Shown piece after piece: positions 59,248 to 64,000 of a stretch of 64,000 bases of DNA. The notes under the pieces are model-generated. The model had not been told where the DNA came from. It ran no database searches and saw only the letters and a program-made list of their open reading frames with translations. The stretch's first letter is position 1. Each line of letters starts with the position of its first letter. Source of the stretch: Bacillota bacterium (GTDB taxonomy: Bacteria; Bacillota; Clostridia; Oscillospirales; Oscillospiraceae); the NCBI GenBank assembly GCA_023402075.1, contig JAEXCS010000008.1, positions 1 to 64,000 of the forward strand, in the 5' to 3' direction. A program made the translations under genes and the position numbers.

Positions 59248-62149
59248 CGAAGACAACACCATTGAACAGATGGTCATTGCCACACTGAAGAGTAATGGCT
59301 GGAAGTATATCCCTGCGGAGGAGCTTCCACGTGACTATTCCGACGTTATGGTTGAGTCTATGGTGAAGGACGCTTTGATTCGCCTGAATCCAGAGATTGC
59401 AGCCGACCCCTCGCGGGCTGATGAAGTTATCTATAAGCTCCGGACCATGATGATGCATTTTCCGGCGGATAACCTTGTCGCACAGAATGAGACCTTCAAA
59501 AAAAAGGTCTTTGAAGAGAACTCCTACCCATTCGGCGAGGATGGGCGTATGGTTCCGATTCAGTTCTTTGGCACCATGACTAAGGAGCAGCTCGCTCTTA
59601 ACGAATATGTTGTAACCAACCAATGGGTGTATCCGCAGAAGGAAAACGGCAAGCGTCTCGACATTGTCCTTCTTATCAACGGTTTCCCTGTGGCAATCGG
59701 TGAGCTCAAGACGCCCGTTCGCACTGCAATCACGTGGTTGGACGGTGCTTGTGACATTGCCTCTTATGAGAAATCTATACCAGAGATGTTTGTGCCGAAC
59801 ATTTTCAACTTTGCCACCGAGGGAAAGTGCTATCGTTATGGCTCAGTGGGAATGCCTGCAAACATGTGGGGCCCGTGGCACACACCTGACCACAAAACAG
59901 AAGGCAGCCTTGCCGATGTGAAGGTCAGCTTGGGCGATATGATTACGCCCGAGAAAATCATAGACATTTTCCAGTTCTTCACGCTCTTTGCAACGGACAA
60001 GAAGCATGTGAAATACAAGGTCATCTGCCGCTATCAGCAGTATGAAGGTGCTAACCTCATCGTTCAGCGTGTTATCGCGGGCTACCCGAAGCAGGGCCTT
60101 ATATGGCATTTTCAGGGCTCCGGCAAATCACTGTTAATGGTATTTGCTGCTCAAAAGCTCCGTATGATACCGGAGCTCGGCAATCCGAGCATTGTTATTG
60201 TGGATGATAGACTCGATCTTGAAACACAGATAACCGCAACGTTCAATGCCTCTGATATTCCAAACTTAGTGTCCCTTTCCACTAAGGATGACGTTGAGAA
60301 ATTCTTTGAGCAGGATATCAGAAAAATCGCCATCACGACCATTTTCCGCTTCGGCGATATGGATAGCGTGCTTAATTTGAGAGATAACATCATCATCATG
60401 GTCGATGAAGCTCACCGCACTCAAGAGGGTGACCTCGGCTCAAAAATGCGGGCAGCTTTGCCGAATGCGTTTTTCTTCGGATTGACCGGTACACCTATCA
60501 ACCGTCTGGATAAGAACACATTTAAAACTTTCGGCGCTACTGAGGACAAGAGCGGATATCTGAGCCGATATACCTTCTCTGACTCCATTCGTGATAATGC
60601 TACGCTGCCGCTGAATTTCGAGCCTGTTCCTGTTGACCTGCATGTAAACAAGGAAAAGCTAGATGAGGAGTTCGAGGCGCTTACAGAATCGCTGTCTGAC
60701 GCTGACCGCGCTGAATTATCGAAGCGTGTCAATATGAAGGCCATCATGTATGACCCGAAACGTATCAGAAAAATCTGCGAACACATTGTCAGGCATTATC
60801 AAGAAAAAATCGAGCCCAACGGCTATAAGGGACAGATTGTTGTTTATGACCGTGAATGCTGCCTGCGTTACAAGGCAGAGCTTGATAGGCTCCTGCCGCC
60901 CGAAGCCACCACAATCGTGATGGACACAAATAACGATAAGGACGACCGTTACAAGAAATATCGCCGGAGTCGTGATGAAGAAGGTAAAGTGCTGGATAGA
61001 TTCCGCGACCGCAACAATCCGCTGAAGCTGGTTATTGTAACGGCGAAGCTGCTCACCGGCTTTGATGCGCCGATTCTTCAGGTTATGTATCTGGATAAGC
61101 CCATGAAAGACCATAACCTCCTGCAGGCTATCTGCCGTACAAACCGCACCTTCGATGAAGGCAAAACACACGGACTCATCGTCGACTACATTGGCATTTT
61201 CGATAATGTTGCAAAGGCTCTGGACTTTGACGAGTCCAGCATGAAAAAAGTCGTCACAAACATCGAAGAGGTTAAAAAGCAAATCCCGGCGCTGCTTCGG
61301 AAATGCCTCAGCTATTTCATGGGCGTTGACCGTACTGTTGAAGGTTGGGAAGGCTTGCTGGCGGCGCAGGAGTGCATCCCCACAAATAAGGACAAGGATA
61401 CTTTTGCTGCTGACTACCGCGTGTTGAACAGAGCATGGGATGCGCTTTCACCGGACCCATTCCTTGAAAAGTATAAATATGACTACGCTTGGCTCAGCAA
61501 GGTTTACGAGTCGGTAAAGCCGACAGATAATCGAGGCGCTCTTATCTGGTCTGCGTTAGGCGCAAAAACAATGGAACTCGTGCACGAAAACCTTGAAGTT
61601 GGCGAAATCCATGAGGACGTCGATATTCTGACGCTGGATGCTAACCTGATTGATGAATTCATTCAGAAGCAGAAGGACGTCAAAAAGACGACCATGAAAA
61701 TAGAAATCGACTTGGTAGCTAAAATCCGTGCACATACCAAAGACCCGAAGTTTATTAAGCTCGGTGAAAAGCTGGAGGAGCTGCGCGAACGTCATGAGCA
61801 GGGCCTTCTCACCAGTATCGAGTTTTTGAAGCTGCTGCTTGAACTCGCTAAGGAAGCGGCTCAGGCAGAAAAGGAAGTTGTGCCGGAAGACGAAATCGAC
61901 CACGGCAAAGCTGCCCTGACAGAGCTTTTCGTTGGCATCAGAAATGAAAAAACTCCAATAATCGTGGAGCGTATCGTTGCTGATATTGACGACATTGTTA
62001 AAATTGTCCGCTTCGACGGCTGGCAAAGAACAACCACCGGTAAAAACGAGGTCAAGAAGGCACTGCGCAGTGTCATCTGGATTAAGTACAAAATCAAAGA
62101 TAAAGAGGTCTTTGATAAGGCTTATAACTACATCGAGCAGTATTATTAA
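59240..62149 (+). CDS. hsdR: Type I restriction endonuclease subunit HsdR
   Basis: A 969-residue motor-nuclease that translocates DNA and cuts it far from the unmodified target. The PD-(D/E)xK nuclease at the N-terminus shows Asp141 and Glu155-x-Lys157 (RLDIVLLINGFPVAIGELK). The helicase has Walker A GSGKS (293-297), DEAH at 389-392, SF2 LTGTPI and DAPILQVMYLDKPM. Length is normal for HsdR. The start at 59240 has AGGAGG 7 nt before it and overlaps the NUDIX gene. Its position after the M, S and accessory genes is as in many type I loci. Confidence 0.96.
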   Translation: MFNEDNTIEQMVIATLKSNGWKYIPAEELPRDYSDVMVESMVKDALIRLNPEIAADPSRADEVIYKLRTMMMHFPADNLVAQNETFKKKVFEENSYPFGEDGRMVPIQFFGTMTKEQLALNEYVVTNQWVYPQKENGKRLDIVLLINGFPVAIGELKTPVRTAITWLDGACDIASYEKSIPEMFVPNIFNFATEGKCYRYGSVGMPANMWGPWHTPDHKTEGSLADVKVSLGDMITPEKIIDIFQFFTLFATDKKHVKYKVICRYQQYEGANLIVQRVIAGYPKQGLIWHFQGSGKSLLMVFAAQKLRMIPELGNPSIVIVDDRLDLETQITATFNASDIPNLVSLSTKDDVEKFFEQDIRKIAITTIFRFGDMDSVLNLRDNIIIMVDEAHRTQEGDLGSKMRAALPNAFFFGLTGTPINRLDKNTFKTFGATEDKSGYLSRYTFSDSIRDNATLPLNFEPVPVDLHVNKEKLDEEFEALTESLSDADRAELSKRVNMKAIMYDPKRIRKICEHIVRHYQEKIEPNGYKGQIVVYDRECCLRYKAELDRLLPPEATTIVMDTNNDKDDRYKKYRRSRDEEGKVLDRFRDRNNPLKLVIVTAKLLTGFDAPILQVMYLDKPMKDHNLLQAICRTNRTFDEGKTHGLIVDYIGIFDNVAKALDFDESSMKKVVTNIEEVKKQIPALLRKCLSYFMGVDRTVEGWEGLLAAQECIPTNKDKDTFAADYRVLNRAWDALSPDPFLEKYKYDYAWLSKVYESVKPTDNRGALIWSALGAKTMELVHENLEVGEIHEDVDILTLDANLIDEFIQKQKDVKKTTMKIEIDLVAKIRAHTKDPKFIKLGEKLEELRERHEQGLLTSIEFLKLLLELAKEAAQAEKEVVPEDEIDHGKAALTELFVGIRNEKTPIIVERIVADIDDIVKIVRFDGWQRTTTGKNEVKKALRSVIWIKYKIKDKEVFDKAYNYIEQYY

Positions 62150-62155
62150 AATCGG

Positions 62156-62194
62156 CAATGGAGGTGGCACGTTATTCGTGCCGCCTACCATTAA
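62156..62194 (+). terminator. Weak hairpin between hsdR and the metallopeptidase gene
   Basis: AATGGAGGTGGCACG, 5-nt loop, CGTGCCGCCTACCATT. The tail is poor in T, so it may attenuate rather than stop transcription before the downstream gene. Confidence 0.4.
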
Positions 62195-62221
62195 TTCTAT
62201 AGATAGGAGGTACTGTTGTGA

Positions 62222-64000
62222 ATGGCTAAGTATTCAGACTTCAAAAGCTATATCAGAGCGAATTACGGGGAGTATCTAAAGCAAAAACTCTTGCAATTTG
62301 TGGATGCGAATCATGATGGGCAAGGATTCCATTCAATTAATGTGCTTTCGCTGTGCAAGCAGGATATTGCTAACCTGGATATAAAATCGCTTAAATGCAA
62401 TGATCTCCCTGGCCCATTTGTGAAAATAGATGTCAATTTGACCGCCGATATTGTCACCCTCGGTTTAGGCACAAAAAAATATGAAGCTGATAGAAAAACA
62501 AGGTGGTTTACAGTTCATCTAAAGGCAAACCTTCGTGATGGAATGGAGCTCCTAAAGGATGAAACCAGAACAGAAGAGTATGCGCCGGGAACGTTTGATA
62601 GAACCACGGCTCTTGACGAGTATTTAGTTCCTTATGTTTACACAGCTGATTTGGAAGATATAGCGGATGACTTCACGTCATTCTACTGCTGTGACGCCAT
62701 ATACGATATGTACCAGTTTCCTGGTAGTTACGTACTCCAAGCAATGGAGATTGACGCTTACGAGGCTGATTTGCCCGAAAAAACCATGGGCCGCATGTAT
62801 TTTCGTGAAGACACCGCTACTATTTACCAAAAGTTTAATCCGCGTTTTCCGGAGGCTAAACTTGAAAACCATGTAATTCGTCCCGGCACAATGTTGATTA
62901 GCAAGAATAATTATTTCATGCAAAAAACAGGAAGTTTCAATCTAACCGTTGCGCATGAGGTCATCCACTGGTATTATCATCAAAAGTTTTTCAAGATATT
63001 ATCTTTGCTTGATGATGAGGCACATATGATGCCTTGCGATGTCGATCCTCAAAAATACGACGAAAATATGACCGGGCTACAAAAAGCCAGATGGTTTGTA
63101 GAGTGGCAAGCCAATGCGCTGGGCATGCGAATCGCTATGCCTCAAGCCTTGTTTGTTAAGGCAATGCATGAAGCCTATGCTGCCGCATCAAAAACGCCAA
63201 GAATGGGCTGCTATAAAGCAGAGGTCCTGGAAGATACCATTCATAGAGTTGCTATGCTGTTTGGAGTTTCTGATTTTGCAGCAAAGCAACGGTCGATTCA
63301 GCTTGGGCTCGATACAGCAGCTGGTACCTTTATTTACATAGATGGGCAGTATCATTCGCCGTTCGCATTTGAAGAAGGTATTCTTCAACCTAAACAGAGC
63401 TTTGTTATTAACCGCGCTGGCCTGGATGACGTATGTAAGAAAAATCACCACATCGCTGAATTGCTTGATTCCGGGGCATTCATTTATTTGGGCTACGTGG
63501 TTTGCATCAACGATGAGCAATATGTGCAGCCAGTTACAGGTGGTAGCGATCGTTGGACAGGACGCAAATTTGAGCTCACCGATTATGCCAGAGAGCATGT
63601 TGATGAATGCTGCTTGATATTTGATTGGGAGTCTATTTCAGGCATAAGTGATATTGGTGGATTCTACGGGCAGTGCTACTTGAGCAAAGACGTTTCAGCA
63701 GAGAATCATATTGAGCACACATACAACTCTGATTTTGAGAACAACCAGTCTATTGAGGCCATTGCTGAACAAGCCAAGATAATGAAGGAGGCCTTTTTAG
63801 CGGGAAAAGAGGTTGTCAAAAATGCTCCAGATGAATTCCCGGATAATTTGTATTATCACATGAAGCGCAAGCACATAACAGTCGAAGAATTAGCATTTCG
63901 TTCTGGTTTAAGTACAACTACGATCAAGAAATATCGTGCAGGAACGAGCACGCCGGATATTGATAATCTAATGGCCGTGTTCGTAGGCTTGAATCTTCAA
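62222..64000 (+). CDS. ImmA/IrrE-like metallopeptidase with C-terminal XRE HTH, 3' end outside window
   Basis: An open frame of 593 codons without a stop, cut by the end of the window. The zinc-binding HEVIH (residues 245-249, in SFNLTVAHEVIHWYYH) and a downstream EWQANALGMRIAMP segment match ImmA/IrrE-family peptidases, which cleave XRE-type repressors. From about residue 552 there is an HTH (ITVEELAFRSGLSTTTIKKYRAGTSTPDIDNLM), so regulator and peptidase are in one chain. The start has GGAGG 12 nt before, weak but the only one. It is a candidate controller of the operon through the palindrome at 48295. Confidence 0.8.
   Translation, partial: MAKYSDFKSYIRANYGEYLKQKLLQFVDANHDGQGFHSINVLSLCKQDIANLDIKSLKCNDLPGPFVKIDVNLTADIVTLGLGTKKYEADRKTRWFTVHLKANLRDGMELLKDETRTEEYAPGTFDRTTALDEYLVPYVYTADLEDIADDFTSFYCCDAIYDMYQFPGSYVLQAMEIDAYEADLPEKTMGRMYFREDTATIYQKFNPRFPEAKLENHVIRPGTMLISKNNYFMQKTGSFNLTVAHEVIHWYYHQKFFKILSLLDDEAHMMPCDVDPQKYDENMTGLQKARWFVEWQANALGMRIAMPQALFVKAMHEAYAAASKTPRMGCYKAEVLEDTIHRVAMLFGVSDFAAKQRSIQLGLDTAAGTFIYIDGQYHSPFAFEEGILQPKQSFVINRAGLDDVCKKNHHIAELLDSGAFIYLGYVVCINDEQYVQPVTGGSDRWTGRKFELTDYAREHVDECCLIFDWESISGISDIGGFYGQCYLSKDVSAENHIEHTYNSDFENNQSIEAIAEQAKIMKEAFLAGKEVVKNAPDEFPDNLYYHMKRKHITVEELAFRSGLSTTTIKKYRAGTSTPDIDNLMAVFVGLNLQ

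Overview
This is a chromosomal window from a low-to-mid-GC anaerobic Firmicute, most likely a clostridial gut bacterium of the Oscillospiraceae type. The signs are an SLH-domain S-layer protein, a SpoIIQ-like LytM protein that implies sporulation, ECF-type vitamin uptake, a thiolase of the butyrate type, the Firmicute order glmU-prs-pth-mfd, and strong AGGAGG ribosome binding sites. The assignment is inferred from gene content, not from a phylogenetic marker.

Layout. 1-3.6 kb: a small P-loop protein, pgi, a DacF-type carboxypeptidase and tRNA-Gly(CCC). 3.6-7.6 kb: the S-layer protein gene with its own promoter and a leader of about 230 nt. 7.6-10.2 kb: a tail-fibre-like orphan, hemerythrin and small unknown genes. 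10.2-17 kb: an M20 amidohydrolase/YfcC transporter pair, an ECF S component divergent from a MocR regulator, and thiolase. 17-25.2 kb: the operon glmU-like, prs, pth, mfd, lepB and a lipoprotein foldase, all on minus. 25.5-30.7 kb: trmL, then pgk-tpiA-gpmI, then a SpoIIQ-like protein. 30.7-34.1 kb: a MATE exporter, prfB, and an XRE regulator divergent from a small gene.

34.5-47.8 kb is a surface glycoprotein island. Four proteins that resemble each other (DUF6385-like, one carrying about 21 Thr-rich 13-residue repeats) sit with two SunS-like glycosyltransferases bearing TPR-like tails, a glycosyltransferase joined to a methyltransferase-like domain, and a nucleotide-sugar operon rfbF-rfbG-rfbH-SDR-RmlC-like that should make a CDP-3,6-dideoxyhexose, possibly the L-sugar ascarylose. 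A sigma-K-like promoter ahead of the minus-strand genes suggests a spore-surface role, but this is inference.

48.3-64 kb is a defence island, visibly more AT-rich than the rest and transcribed on plus as one tight operon. It encodes a degenerate methylase/specificity fusion, an unknown protein, an ADP-ribosylglycohydrolase fused to a full HsdM, a second HsdM, HsdS, a tyrosine recombinase, a Cys-rich protein, a start-less HsdS half cassette, an EVE/PUA-like reader, a NUDIX hydrolase, HsdR, and an ImmA/IrrE-like metallopeptidase with a C-terminal HTH that runs off the window. The ADP-ribosylglycohydrolase-HsdM fusion and the recombinase between two hsdS modules sharing exact direct repeats are the most unusual observations.
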